A DNA stretch of 30,483 bases, from the NCBI GenBank assembly GCA_964626385.1, contig CAZVEO010000013.1, forward strand, positions 1 through 30,483. The letters run 5' to 3'. A program made the translations under genes and the position numbers. Below the pieces are notes generated by a model. It did no database searches. It saw only the letters and a program-made list of their open reading frames with translations, and was not told the DNA's origin. This document shows, piece after piece, positions 17,195-25,260 of the stretch (position 1 is the stretch's first letter; each line of letters begins with the position of its first letter). The stretch comes from Scybalousia_A sp964626385 (GTDB taxonomy: Bacteria > Bacteroidota > Bacteroidia > Bacteroidales > P3).

Positions 17195-17410
17195 ATGGCA
17201 AGAAAAGATGTTGATACGGATTTTTTTAATTACGGTATTAAACGATATGATATGCAACTGATAGAAAGTTTTAGCATAGAAAACAATGTTGATTTCTATT
17301 GGTTAAGAGATTATATACTCAAAGAATACCAAAAACAAAAAAACGAAAAAGATTTGGACATAGAAAGCGTAAAGAAAATAATAAAAAGCGCTCTCAAAAA
17401 AGTAAAATAA
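17195..17410 (+). CDS. Small protein of unknown function in the defence operon
   Basis: 71 residues, starting 9 nt after res and ending 15 nt before the DndD-like gene, on the same strand. It is charged (12 Lys, 3 Arg, 8 Asp, 5 Glu) and predicted largely helical, with an aromatic centre (NNVDFYWLRDYILKEYQKQK) and a Lys-rich end (IIKSALKKVK). There is no signal peptide or membrane segment. I do not recognise a family. The tight spacing argues that it is a real gene and part of the system, perhaps an adaptor between the Mod/Res pair and the two ATPases; that role is a guess. It is too short for DndE, which runs to about 110-120 residues. Confidence 0.75.
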   Translation: MARKDVDTDFFNYGIKRYDMQLIESFSIENNVDFYWLRDYILKEYQKQKNEKDLDIESVKKIIKSALKKVK

Positions 17411-17425
17411 AATCTTTGAACAATT

Positions 17426-19432
17426 ATGCAAATACAACATATATTAGCAGAGAATTATAAAACCTATCTGCATTTGGATTTGGATATTTCCGTAGAAAAA
17501 GATAGACCTATTATTCTTATAGGAGGAGCCAACGGAGGAGGTAAAACAACTTTGTTTGATACCATAGCCGGAGCGTTATATGGTTTGGACATAAAGGATA
17601 AAAAAACTTTTAGAGAGCTGTTAAACTCTTCTATAGAAGACATTAATAATCAAAAAATAATACTTGAAATTTCTTTCACTGGTTATGCGGGTGGTAGTTT
17701 GGTACAATACAAATTGACAAGGACTTATGCTTATATTAATGAGCAAGTATCGGAGAATGTTACTTTGTTGTTTGATTGTAATAAGTTTTCTTATGGCACA
17801 TATTCTTCCTTGTCACAAAAAAAAGAAATGGAGACCTCAATAAACAGCATAATAAAGGCTAATTTGCCAAAGGAATTGAGCAATTATTTTCTTTTTGATG
17901 CTATGAAAACTGGCGAACTTGTCAAAGAAGAACAACTTAGCAGACTTATTCAAAACAATATACAATCTGTTATGGGTTTTGACAAGTATGCGCAATTGCA
18001 AAAAGCCTCTCAACTGCTGTTTGAAGAAGAATATGCCAAACGACTAAAAGATAAAGAACAAAAAAAAGAGTATGAATCGGTTGTCAGAGAAAAAGAAAAA
18101 GCAGAGGAAGAAAAAAGGAATTTGGAAAAAATTCTAAGTGATGCTTTGGAATATGCTGCAGATAACAAACAACATATAGAGCAGTTAAGAAAAGGGCAAA
18201 AAGACAACGAAGCCATACAAGAAAAAATAAAAAGAATTCAAGCAAGAATAAGTAATATAGAAAAAGAGGAAAAAGATTATACAGAAAAAGTAGATAAAAT
18301 AGTACAAGATATAGAGAAAGAGATATTTTTTCCAAAACTTGCCGATTTGATAAAAAGCGAAGTAGAACTTATTTTGCAAAGCAAGAAAGAAATAGAAAAT
18401 GCCAACAAAGACGTATTGTCAAAAGATAAATTGGAACAATTGACAAAAAAAATTGTGCATATTATTCAAGAGCAATACACTGTACAGGGAAGAATAGATA
18501 CAGAGTCTATTGTAGAAGAGTTGGAAAATAGTCAAAAGCATAATGATATTAAAGATAAATACGACTATTTAAATAGAAATGATATAGAGAAACTTTCTTC
18601 GCTTATTGAGTATATTTCCAATGATAAATGGACTTTTATAGCAAGCGAAAAGGAAAGACTTAATAAGGAAATAGATAATTTGCCTGCGGAGAAAAATAGG
18701 CTTGAAACTTATAAGAAACAACTCACAGGAGATGATTATTCTTTGATTAAACAATATGAAATAAACGATCAAAAAATATCTCAAACCAAAGATTTTATTA
18801 AAGAAAAAGAAAGAATAATAAAAGACTTTGATAAACAAATAGAAAAATACGATTATCAAATACCTACAGAGCCAGACCCTAAATATGATTTGCTATGTAG
18901 ATTACCAAAATATTTTGAACAAATGTCTAAGCGTTTGCTCCATTCAAAGAAGAAAGGGATAGAACGAAAAATGCAAGAAGAGTTGAATAAAAATCTTGTT
19001 ATCTATCAAGGTATGATAGATGGGGTTGTGCTTAGTGATGATAAAGACAATATTACTTTTAAAATGTATCATAAGCAAGGTAATGAGATATATTTAAGCC
19101 AACTAAATGCAGGAGCAAAACAAACCGTAATGCAAGTATTGTTAAAGGTGTTGTATGAATTGGGAGATTATGACCCACCAGTAATGATAGATACCGTTAT
19201 GGGAGTATTAGACCAAGAAAGCAGGGATTCTATTATAGAAAACTATTTTCCCGATCTTGCAAGTCAAACAATATTGTTGAGTACAGATACTGAAATAAGA
19301 AAAGAAGGCGATTTTGTAAAATTAGCACCTTTTGTTTCCAAAGTTTTTACACTTCACAGAGATAAGGAAAATCAATGTACAACAATAAGCAATGATTATT
19401 TTGGAATAGAATTAAAAGATGTAGAGTTATGA
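17426..19432 (+). CDS. DndD-like SMC/Rad50-type ATPase
   Basis: 668 residues. An N-terminal half-ATPase has Walker A GGANGGGKTT (33-42). Long charged heptad-like coiled coils follow (about 200-300 and 310-480). The C-terminal half-ATPase has a signature-like LNAGAKQ (560-566), Walker B VMIDT (586-590) running into MGVLDQESR, and LLSTDTEI (residues Ser619-Glu623). The closing order IDT..G.LD...R....YFP....Q...LSTDTEI is the DndD pattern as I know it (IDTPLGRLD..HR); the family's Pro is Val here. DndD in phosphorothioation systems is an ATPase thought to open or reshape DNA and works with DndC and DndE. No DndC is present. Length (about 660) also fits DndD. Its last four bases overlap the start of the next gene (ATGA), so the two products are probably made in balance. 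Confidence 0.85.
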   Translation: MQIQHILAENYKTYLHLDLDISVEKDRPIILIGGANGGGKTTLFDTIAGALYGLDIKDKKTFRELLNSSIEDINNQKIILEISFTGYAGGSLVQYKLTRTYAYINEQVSENVTLLFDCNKFSYGTYSSLSQKKEMETSINSIIKANLPKELSNYFLFDAMKTGELVKEEQLSRLIQNNIQSVMGFDKYAQLQKASQLLFEEEYAKRLKDKEQKKEYESVVREKEKAEEEKRNLEKILSDALEYAADNKQHIEQLRKGQKDNEAIQEKIKRIQARISNIEKEEKDYTEKVDKIVQDIEKEIFFPKLADLIKSEVELILQSKKEIENANKDVLSKDKLEQLTKKIVHIIQEQYTVQGRIDTESIVEELENSQKHNDIKDKYDYLNRNDIEKLSSLIEYISNDKWTFIASEKERLNKEIDNLPAEKNRLETYKKQLTGDDYSLIKQYEINDQKISQTKDFIKEKERIIKDFDKQIEKYDYQIPTEPDPKYDLLCRLPKYFEQMSKRLLHSKKKGIERKMQEELNKNLVIYQGMIDGVVLSDDKDNITFKMYHKQGNEIYLSQLNAGAKQTVMQVLLKVLYELGDYDPPVMIDTVMGVLDQESRDSIIENYFPDLASQTILLSTDTEIRKEGDFVKLAPFVSKVFTLHRDKENQCTTISNDYFGIELKDVEL

Positions 19433-21015
19433 TAGATATTAATTTGGAAGGTTTAAGACAGTTGGATGGTATTAACGATAGTTTGTCTTCAATAAAAGCA
19501 AAGTTAGAAGAATATATTAACCTTAAAAAATATTCCTATGGAATAAGAGAGGTATCGCTTAACAACTCTCAGGTAATGAGAATTTGTTTGCTTGTTGGAC
19601 TTAGCAATAGTGATAAAAGGGATATGGTGGAAATAAATAAGTTGACTACTTCTCAACAAAACCAACCTTATGTTTCCACTTTCTTTACCAAATCGGGCTT
19701 AAAAGAAACCTTTATTGCTTTGATAAAGATGAGGTATTATAACGAAGATGTTCAATGGGAAAGTACTTCGCAATTATCAAAGATTCTCGGTTATGAAATG
19801 CTAAGAGGTAGAGATATGTTATTGAAACCCGATGCTTTGGAGAAGTGGTTTGCTTTTTCTAATAGTGGCAGTTTGTTTAAGGCTATGGACATACCTGAAT
19901 TAAATCTAAGAATAGGCTCGTATGAGAATGGGAACGATGCCTTTTTGGATATTAATAGCAAAAATATTCCTAATACTCAAATGCTTATAGCAGGAACAAC
20001 AGGTTCAGGAAAGTCCAATTTGCTTGCTGTTTTGATAAATCAGATAAGAGAAATTTCTTGTGAAAGTTCTTATCCTGTAAATTTTTTGTTATTTGATTAT
20101 AAGGGAGAATTTTCAGACCCTGCTAATAAAAGTTGGCTTGCTCTTTTCAATACAAATACATCGGCAATACTTGACCCTATGAAAGCACCTTTGCCTTTTA
20201 CTCCTTTTAAAGATTTTACAGATAAAACACTTAATGAAGTAAATCTCTATTCTACAACAATGTCGCAAGCACTTATCTCTATATTGGGAGCAAAAATAAG
20301 TGCAAATATGCAAGATAGACTTTCTTCTGCTATAATAGAGGCTTATAAGTCTAATGATTTTGCTCCAATTAGTTTTCAGTCTATAATAGATAATTACAAA
20401 AATTTATTGCCTGAAAGACAACAAGACAATGTAGATAGTATATTATCCTCCTTGAATACCATAGAAAGAGCAAACCTTTTTTCAAAACAAGATGATATCA
20501 ACCTTATAAAAGATTGTTATATCATAGATTTGTCTAGATATCCCAAAGATGGTCCTATAGCAAAGGCAATTGTATATTTTGTAATTTCAAAACTTAATAA
20601 TATTTATGAGCTATTGTCAAAACAAGCAAGTAATGAAAACTGTGTAGAATTAAGACATTTTACCATTATAGATGAGGCTCATTATATGCTTAATTTTGAA
20701 AACCAACCTTTGAAAAACCTTATAGCAGTAGGTAGAAACAAGGGTATGAGTATTATTCTTGCAACTCAAAATATGGAAGACTATAAAAGCAGATATTTTG
20801 ATTACATTGCAAACGCTCAATACCCCATAATAATGAAACAACAAACAATGAACGATGGAGTGTTGAGAAATTTGTTTGGTGTAAATAATAATGAATTGCA
20901 AGAATTAAAACAAGAAATAACCTCTTTGCAAAAAGGAGAATTGATAATAAAGAATACAACAACTCTTGGTATTGGTAAAAAATTCAAAAAAATAAAAGTA
21001 ACTCATTTGATATAA
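19429..21015 (+). CDS. HerA/FtsK-type ATPase with an N-terminal DndE-like domain
   Basis: 528 residues. The C-terminal two thirds is a HerA/FtsK/VirB4-class motor, with Walker A GTTGSGKS (189-196), FDYKGEF (222-228), Walker B IIDEAH (Asp415-Glu416) and a later ATQNMED segment like the Q/R motifs of the class. Residues about 35-140 resemble DndE, the small nicked-DNA-binding protein of Dnd systems: a YGIREVSLNNSQVMRICLLV opening, GLKETFIALIKMRYY matching the DndE LALLKQR region, and ILGYEMLRGRDMLL matching its HxxRGxxxL end. The gene therefore looks like a DndE-motor fusion, placed directly after the DndD-like gene where dndE usually lies. It is predicted to be cytoplasmic and probably hexameric. 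The ATPase assignment is firm, the DndE assignment moderate. Confidence 0.82.
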   Translation: MIDINLEGLRQLDGINDSLSSIKAKLEEYINLKKYSYGIREVSLNNSQVMRICLLVGLSNSDKRDMVEINKLTTSQQNQPYVSTFFTKSGLKETFIALIKMRYYNEDVQWESTSQLSKILGYEMLRGRDMLLKPDALEKWFAFSNSGSLFKAMDIPELNLRIGSYENGNDAFLDINSKNIPNTQMLIAGTTGSGKSNLLAVLINQIREISCESSYPVNFLLFDYKGEFSDPANKSWLALFNTNTSAILDPMKAPLPFTPFKDFTDKTLNEVNLYSTTMSQALISILGAKISANMQDRLSSAIIEAYKSNDFAPISFQSIIDNYKNLLPERQQDNVDSILSSLNTIERANLFSKQDDINLIKDCYIIDLSRYPKDGPIAKAIVYFVISKLNNIYELLSKQASNENCVELRHFTIIDEAHYMLNFENQPLKNLIAVGRNKGMSIILATQNMEDYKSRYFDYIANAQYPIIMKQQTMNDGVLRNLFGVNNNELQELKQEITSLQKGELIIKNTTTLGIGKKFKKIKVTHLI

Positions 21016-21031
21016 AAAAAATAATAAAAAA

Positions 21032-21063
21032 TTTGGTGGTTTAAATAAAAATATATAATTTTG
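21032..21063 (+). promoter_or_regulatory. Complete promoter of the small exported-protein genes
   Basis: TTTG (21032-21035), 20 nt, then TAATTTTG (21056-21063): a full -33/-7 match with ideal spacing. Transcription should start near 21068-21070, giving a leader of about 130 nt before the ATG at 21203. Confidence 0.8.
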
Positions 21064-21202
21064 CATCTGTTGAGTTTATAGATGTTGCTTAAATATCTAT
21101 GAATAGGCAACTTAAAGTGCTTTAATAATGTGTTGACACATGCACGAAAGGAGAAGCCGAAAATCCTTTAAAGAGTAGGTAAGTAATTAAAAGTTATATA
21201 AT
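21064..21202 (+). other. Structured 5' leader, unassigned
   Basis: The leader can form several small hairpins: catct/agatg at its start, gttgc/gcaac, ttaaag/ctttaa, atgtg/cacat around ttga, and aaagga/tccttt around an 11-nt loop containing gaagccg. I do not recognise a known riboswitch core. It may be a regulatory leader or a small RNA gene of its own. Confidence 0.35.
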
Positions 21203-21658
21203 ATGAAAAGAACGTTTTTAATACTTGTATTATTAGCAAGTTTCACAAGTTTATTATTTACGGCTTGTAACAAAGAAGAAGAACAAACGCAACAGATGCA
21301 ACAAAAGAGCGACATCAAAGGTAACAACATTCCTGATGGAACCTATGTTGGTTATTACAATTTTGATACTGCAAAAAAAATAGAAGTAAAGCAGATTATC
21401 AAAGACAACGAGGTTGTTAAAAGATGGGTGAATGGAGTGGAAACCTCTTTAAACAAAGCACCTACGACAAAAGGTCGTTTTTGGAAAAAAGGTGATAACA
21501 AATTTGCAGAAGACATGGCTATAGATCTGGCATTGGAGTTATCCAAAACTTATCCTTGTGTAAGTATTCAAACCTTTCCTTATATAGAGGATGAAGATGT
21601 GATAATCTACCAAGTAGATGTAGATAAAAATGTTCCTTGTGAATATGAGAGATATTAA
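21203..21658 (+). CDS. Small lipoprotein with IPDGTY motif
   Basis: 151 residues with a lipoprotein signal (MKRTFLILVLLASFTSLLFT, then Ala-Cys22 and NKEEE). The acidic residues just after Cys are of the kind that sends lipoproteins to the cell surface in Bacteroidota; this is an inference. The mature part holds NNIPDGTYVGYYNF, followed by a strand-rich stretch with IIKDNEVVKRWVNG, and a second half with FWKKGDNKFAEDMAIDLALE and paired Cys. The IPDGTY ... IKDN arrangement is repeated in the next two frames downstream, so the genes are related. The function is unknown. It has its own full promoter and a long leader. Confidence 0.8.
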   Translation: MKRTFLILVLLASFTSLLFTACNKEEEQTQQMQQKSDIKGNNIPDGTYVGYYNFDTAKKIEVKQIIKDNEVVKRWVNGVETSLNKAPTTKGRFWKKGDNKFAEDMAIDLALELSKTYPCVSIQTFPYIEDEDVIIYQVDVDKNVPCEYERY

Positions 21659-21661
21659 TAA

Positions 21662-21700
21662 TTATAAAATTATGTTATAAAATTATGTTATAAAATGATG
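21662..21700 (+). repeat. Three tandem 13-bp repeats ending in a start codon
   Basis: ttataaaattatg at 21662-21674 and 21675-21687, then ttataaaatgatg at 21688-21700. The third copy differs by one base and supplies the ATGATG start of the next gene. In copies 1 and 2 the ATG opens only a two-codon frame (ATG TTA TAA). Confidence 0.85.
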
Positions 21701-21889
21701 AAAAAGTTATTAATTCTTATCTTTGCATTGATAGGTTTTATTGGAGGAAATGTTTGTTTTTCACAATCTAACCATACGAACAAATCAATTAAGAAAGCCT
21801 CGGAAAAGGAGACTATTTATGTAACTGTAACTGAAGACCAAGTAAAAGATACCATAGCAAGTTTAGAAAAAGATGGATGGACTTTTTAA
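21695..21889 (+). CDS. Exported small protein, possibly the N-terminal half of a split gene
   Basis: 64 residues: a signal peptide (MMKKLLILIFALIGFIGGNV, cleavage near CFSQS) and a short mature part with TIYVTVTEDQVKDTIASLEK ending in DGWTF. A TAA at 21887-21889 ends it, and the next ATG is three bases later in the same frame. Reading through TAA would give one 139-residue protein with a single domain running across the stop (DGWTF-stop-A-MAYNRADRTW). I think a nonsense mutation in a former single gene is most likely; two coupled small genes, or a base-call error, are alternatives. Confidence 0.55.
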   Translation: MMKKLLILIFALIGFIGGNVCFSQSNHTNKSIKKASEKETIYVTVTEDQVKDTIASLEKDGWTF

Positions 21890-21892
21890 GCA

Positions 21893-22114
21893 ATGGCTTA
21901 TAATAGAGCCGACCGCACTTGGACAATAACTATGAGTAGATGGACTAATACTAAAAAAATTGCATATTCTGATATTTCGGAAATTATTGGTGACAGAATA
22001 CCGGATGGTACTTATCATATAGATACCTACCTTTATAGAGGACGTATAGTTAGAGCAGAGATAACCATTAAGGATAATGTGGAAATTTCTCGTAAAATAT
22101 TTACTGATGATTAA
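21893..22114 (+). CDS. IPDGTY-motif small protein, possibly the C-terminal half of a split gene
   Basis: 73 residues without a signal peptide, in frame with the gene before it and separated by TAA plus one codon. It contains RIPDGTYHIDTYLYRGRIVR and ITIKDNVEISRK, matching IPDGTY and IKDN of the lipoprotein at 21203. The lack of its own export signal, while both relatives are exported, supports its being the severed end of the upstream frame. It is followed by a strong bidirectional terminator. Confidence 0.5.
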   Translation: MAYNRADRTWTITMSRWTNTKKIAYSDISEIIGDRIPDGTYHIDTYLYRGRIVRAEITIKDNVEISRKIFTDD

Positions 22115-22148
22115 TTTTTATCTATTATGAAGAACTAATTACTTTGTA

Positions 22149-22183
22149 AAAAAAGTCGGAGTTTTTTATGCTCCGACTTTTTT
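22149..22183. terminator. Bidirectional terminator between convergent genes
   Basis: A 13-bp perfect stem (22149-22161 with 22171-22183; aaaaaagtcggag and its complement), 9-nt loop, T-run in the 3' arm on either strand. It ends the small exported-protein transcript and the porin-transporter transcript. Confidence 0.9.
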
Positions 22184-22200
22184 AGTATCAAAAAGTTTAT

Positions 22201-23861
22201 TTATATCACATGCATTTTTCCTAAAAACAAAAGTATGGAATAGCCTATAACCAAAGTAACAACTCCCATTATCAAACCTGCTTTTACCATATCTTTTTGT
22301 TTCACAAGGTTGGTAGAAAAAGCCAAAGCGTTAGGAGGAGTGGAAATAGGTAATATCATTGCAGCAGAGGCAGATATAGCAATACNNNNNNNNNNNNNNN
22401 NNNNNNNNNNNNNNNNNNNNNNNNNNNNNNNNNNNNNNNNNNNNNNNNNNNNNNNNNNNNNNNNNNNNNNNNNNNNNNNNNNNNNTTAGGAGGAGTGGAA
22501 ATAGGTAATATCATTGCAGCAGAGGCAGATATAGCAATACCTATAAGTACCGTAGGGGTACCTCCTATGGCTCCAAGTTTATCTCCCATACCCGTGCATA
22601 CAACGGCAAGAATAGGCATCAACAAAGCAGCTGTTGCAGAGTTGGAAATAAAGTTAGATAAACCATAACATACCAAACCTGAAATCAAAAGAATAACAAC
22701 AGGTGAAAAATTGCCAAAAGGAATAGAGGCTACTGCATTGCTTGCCAAACCTGAGCCATTAAGAGCATAACCCAGTGCAAAACCTCCCGCCACCATCCAA
22801 ATAACGCTCCAGTTGATTTCCTCCAAATCTCTTCTGTCTATTACTCCTGTAAGAGCAAACACAACAAAAGGAATAAGGGCAACAGTATAGGAGTTAATAC
22901 CTGTTACAGCGTCTAACATCCATAGAAGTACAGTAATCAAAAAAGTAATAATTACAACACGTGTTTTTCTATCTTTTTTAGCAGTGCTTTCTATGTGAAG
23001 TTCAACGGTTTTTTGAGAAAATGGGTAAAGTTTTCTTAACACCAACCAGCCTATAAATAAAAGAATAATAGTCAAAGGTAGCATAAAAGCAACCCATTGT
23101 CCAAAGCCCAATCCCATATTTAGTCCATCAGGGTCGTTAAGATATTTTAAAGCAATGGCATTTGGAGGAGTGCCTATAGGTGTTGCCATACCTCCTATAT
23201 TGGCCGCTACTGGTATAGAAAGCGTCAAGGCTATACGTCCTTTGCCCTCAGGAGGAAGTTGTTTAAATACGGGAGTAAGGAAAGTAAGCATCATTGCTGC
23301 CGTAGCAGTATTGGAAACAAACATTGAGAACAAACCTGTAATAAGAATAAAACCTAAAAGTACGTTGTCAGATTTTTTTCCAAAAGGTTTCAGAAGTACT
23401 TTTGCCATTTGACTATCCAATCCTGTCTTGGTTGCTGCTATTGCAAGAATAAAACCTCCTATAAACAACATAACAACCGGGTCGGCAAAGGCTGCCATAA
23501 TGCTTTTATAGGAAAGGAGCTTGCCAACAGAGTCTTCGTTTACCATAAATTTTATTCCGCTATCCGAAGTAAACAAAAGCAACATACCCATTATAGCAAC
23601 AGAAGTACTCCACGCAGGTACAAGTTCAAAAATCCACATAAGAGTGGCAAAAGCAAAAATAGCAATAATTCTTTGTTGTATAACGGTAAGTCCTTCTATG
23701 CCGTACATAGATGCAGGTGCGTTCCAAAGAAATAGAGTAACAGCAATAATTATCAAAGCTTTGATAATTCTTTTGGTACGGCGAGAAAGTTGAAACTTCT
23801 TTTCTTGCCCTAATTTATATATGGCTTCTACCAAATGGAAGCCGGGGTAATTTTTAAACAT
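22201..23861 (-). CDS. SLC13/DASS-family sodium-coupled anion transporter (interrupted by an assembly gap)
   Basis: Multi-pass inner-membrane transporter of the divalent anion:Na+ symporter family (di- or tricarboxylate or sulfate; substrate not readable). Both family signatures are visible: SNTATAAMM with PIGTPPNAIAL in the first half and SNSATAALL with PISTPPNAL in the second. As assembled, the frame is broken by a 100-N gap plus a duplicated 55-bp block (155 extra bases). Merging the two copies removes 155 bases and gives 501 residues plus stop, ending in LLFLGKMHVI with TAA at 22203-22201, a normal family length. So the gene is intact and the interruption is an artefact. It starts 46 nt after the porin gene and is probably co-transcribed with it. 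Confidence 0.9.
22331..22540. other. Assembly gap flanked by identical 55-bp ends
   Basis: 22386-22485 are 100 N. The 55 bases before (22331-22385) and after (22486-22540) are identical. These are overlapping contig ends that were scaffolded instead of merged. Collapsing them restores the transporter reading frame exactly (1506 bp, 502 codons with stop). Confidence 0.93.
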
Positions 23862-23907
23862 ATTGTTTTATTATTTTTTTGATATTGTGTGATTTTTATT
23901 TTCCTGA

Positions 23908-25080
23908 TTAACGGACAAACTTATATTGCAAACGCAACATAAATATATTATCATTCAAGTCTTTGATATAATCGTTTGCCTTATTCTTATAAATATCATA
24001 GAAACAATGCAAACGTATTTGGCTATTGAATTGATACATAAAACCAATACCTATATTATTATAAGCAAGGTCGGTAGTGTTCTGCACTTTGTCGCTAGAT
24101 ATTTCTGTGTTTTGGTCAAGATATTGATATTTCAATACAATTGATAGTGGAGTGCGTGCTATTTGTTGAGTATAAACAACAAAGGCACCAAAAAATTTTC
24201 TATCGTATGAAAAAGGGTTGTTTGCATTAAAAGAATCGTCTTGTTGTGAGGCAAAACTATTCTGTTTAGAAGGTTGTTTGCCAAAAGAACATTCTCCTCT
24301 GAGCGAGGTTCTGCCCCAAGAGGTTTGAGTGTTATATTGAAATTCTGCACCAAAATACCTTCTTGCATTTAATTTATTTGGCTCTACGCTTTCGTTTTGC
24401 CAAGTATTGTCTTTTACTTTGTGCCAAACAGAATCGGCATTATTAGTCCTACCCTCATAGTAAGATAAGCCTATTCCCCAAGAGGTTGTTTTGTCTTTGA
24501 AATCATATTTCAAATGAGCTAAAAAGTTAGGATATGGTCCTACTATTTTGTAAATAGAATTGCCCGACATAGCCGACAAAGATAATTGCAAACTTTGTCT
24601 TTTGTCTTTAAGTGGTGCGCTTAGTGTGGCTGTAAAACCAAAATCATGCTCTTGTGGAAACAACTTTCTTGCCATAAGGGAACGCTCCATTGTTTCCATA
24701 TTGGAGGAAGAGTATTCTATTTCATGTCCATAGCCTACGCTCATCAAACCCCCTCTAAAAGACAACCATTCGTAAGGAGTAACCTCCCAATAAGCTAAAA
24801 GTGGTAAGAAACCTTTTTCTCTTATATTTGCTTCAAAAACTCCTTTCCCCTTACCTTTGCTAAACTCAAAATGCAAAAGACCTCGTCTAACACCAGCGCG
24901 AGTATAAAAATCTTTGTTATCAGTATTGGGGTTGTAGGCAGAGCCAGTAAATGTACTTCCGTCCTTACCGGCAATCTCTACTTGAGATTGTATATAACCA
25001 ATAAATTTAAAACCCTCCTGCGAATAGGCAAAACTTGTAGCCATAACGCAAAGTAAAATAGTTAAAAAATGACTCTTCAT
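23908..25080 (-). CDS. Outer-membrane porin, OprO/OprP-like
   Basis: 390 residues with a signal peptide (MKSHFLTILLCVMATSFAYS, cleavage before QEGF). The mature chain is a string of amphipathic strands with aromatic girdles (RRGLLHFEFSKGKGKGVFEA, WEVTPYEWLSFRGGLMSVGY, GIGLSYYEG, LRGECSFGKQ) and ends with a terminal strand IFMLRLQYKFVR. The opening GFKFIGYIQSQVEI and the RRGLLHFEFS block resemble phosphate-selective-type porins of Bacteroidota. It is the first gene of a two-gene transcript with the DASS transporter, which suggests outer- and inner-membrane steps for one anionic substrate; that link is an inference. A -7 box lies 53 nt upstream. Confidence 0.8.
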   Translation of the reverse strand: MKSHFLTILLCVMATSFAYSQEGFKFIGYIQSQVEIAGKDGSTFTGSAYNPNTDNKDFYTRAGVRRGLLHFEFSKGKGKGVFEANIREKGFLPLLAYWEVTPYEWLSFRGGLMSVGYGHEIEYSSSNMETMERSLMARKLFPQEHDFGFTATLSAPLKDKRQSLQLSLSAMSGNSIYKIVGPYPNFLAHLKYDFKDKTTSWGIGLSYYEGRTNNADSVWHKVKDNTWQNESVEPNKLNARRYFGAEFQYNTQTSWGRTSLRGECSFGKQPSKQNSFASQQDDSFNANNPFSYDRKFFGAFVVYTQQIARTPLSIVLKYQYLDQNTEISSDKVQNTTDLAYNNIGIGFMYQFNSQIRLHCFYDIYKNKANDYIKDLNDNIFMLRLQYKFVR

Positions 25081-25132
25081 TTCTCCTTTTGTGTATGTTT
25101 GTTATTTTCTTTAAATTAAATTTAAAATTTTG

Positions 25133-25140
25133 CAAAGTTA
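25133..25140 (-). promoter_or_regulatory. -7 promoter box of the porin-transporter pair
   Basis: CAAAGTTA on the plus strand, that is TAACTTTG on the minus strand, 53 nt before the porin start codon. A clear -33 TTTG is not seen. Confidence 0.6.
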
Positions 25141-25260
25141 CATTTTTTTTTCAATTTAAAGTACAACTTTAATGAAAAGAAACTTACAAGCATAAGGAAT
25201 TTGATAATTTCTATTTGTTGTTTGGAGAATAAAATATTATGGGACCTTAAAAAAAATATA

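Noticed and set aside
17426..19432. The SMC-type ATPase as RecN or SbcC housekeeping repair protein
   Set aside because: The C-terminal pattern (IDT..G.LD, YFP, LSTDTEI) and length fit DndD better, and it sits inside the defence operon with a 4-nt overlap to the motor gene.
12840..21015. A standard Dnd phosphorothioation, BREX or DISARM system
   Set aside because: No cysteine desulfurase, DndB or DndC (PAPS-reductase-like) protein is present, no PglZ or BrxC, and no DrmB-type protein. Only DndD- and DndE-like parts occur, beside a type III-like Mod/Res pair.
22356..23861. Transporter as a truncated gene ending in the gap
   Set aside because: The apparent end is produced by the false gap; merging the identical 55-bp flanks gives a full-length protein.
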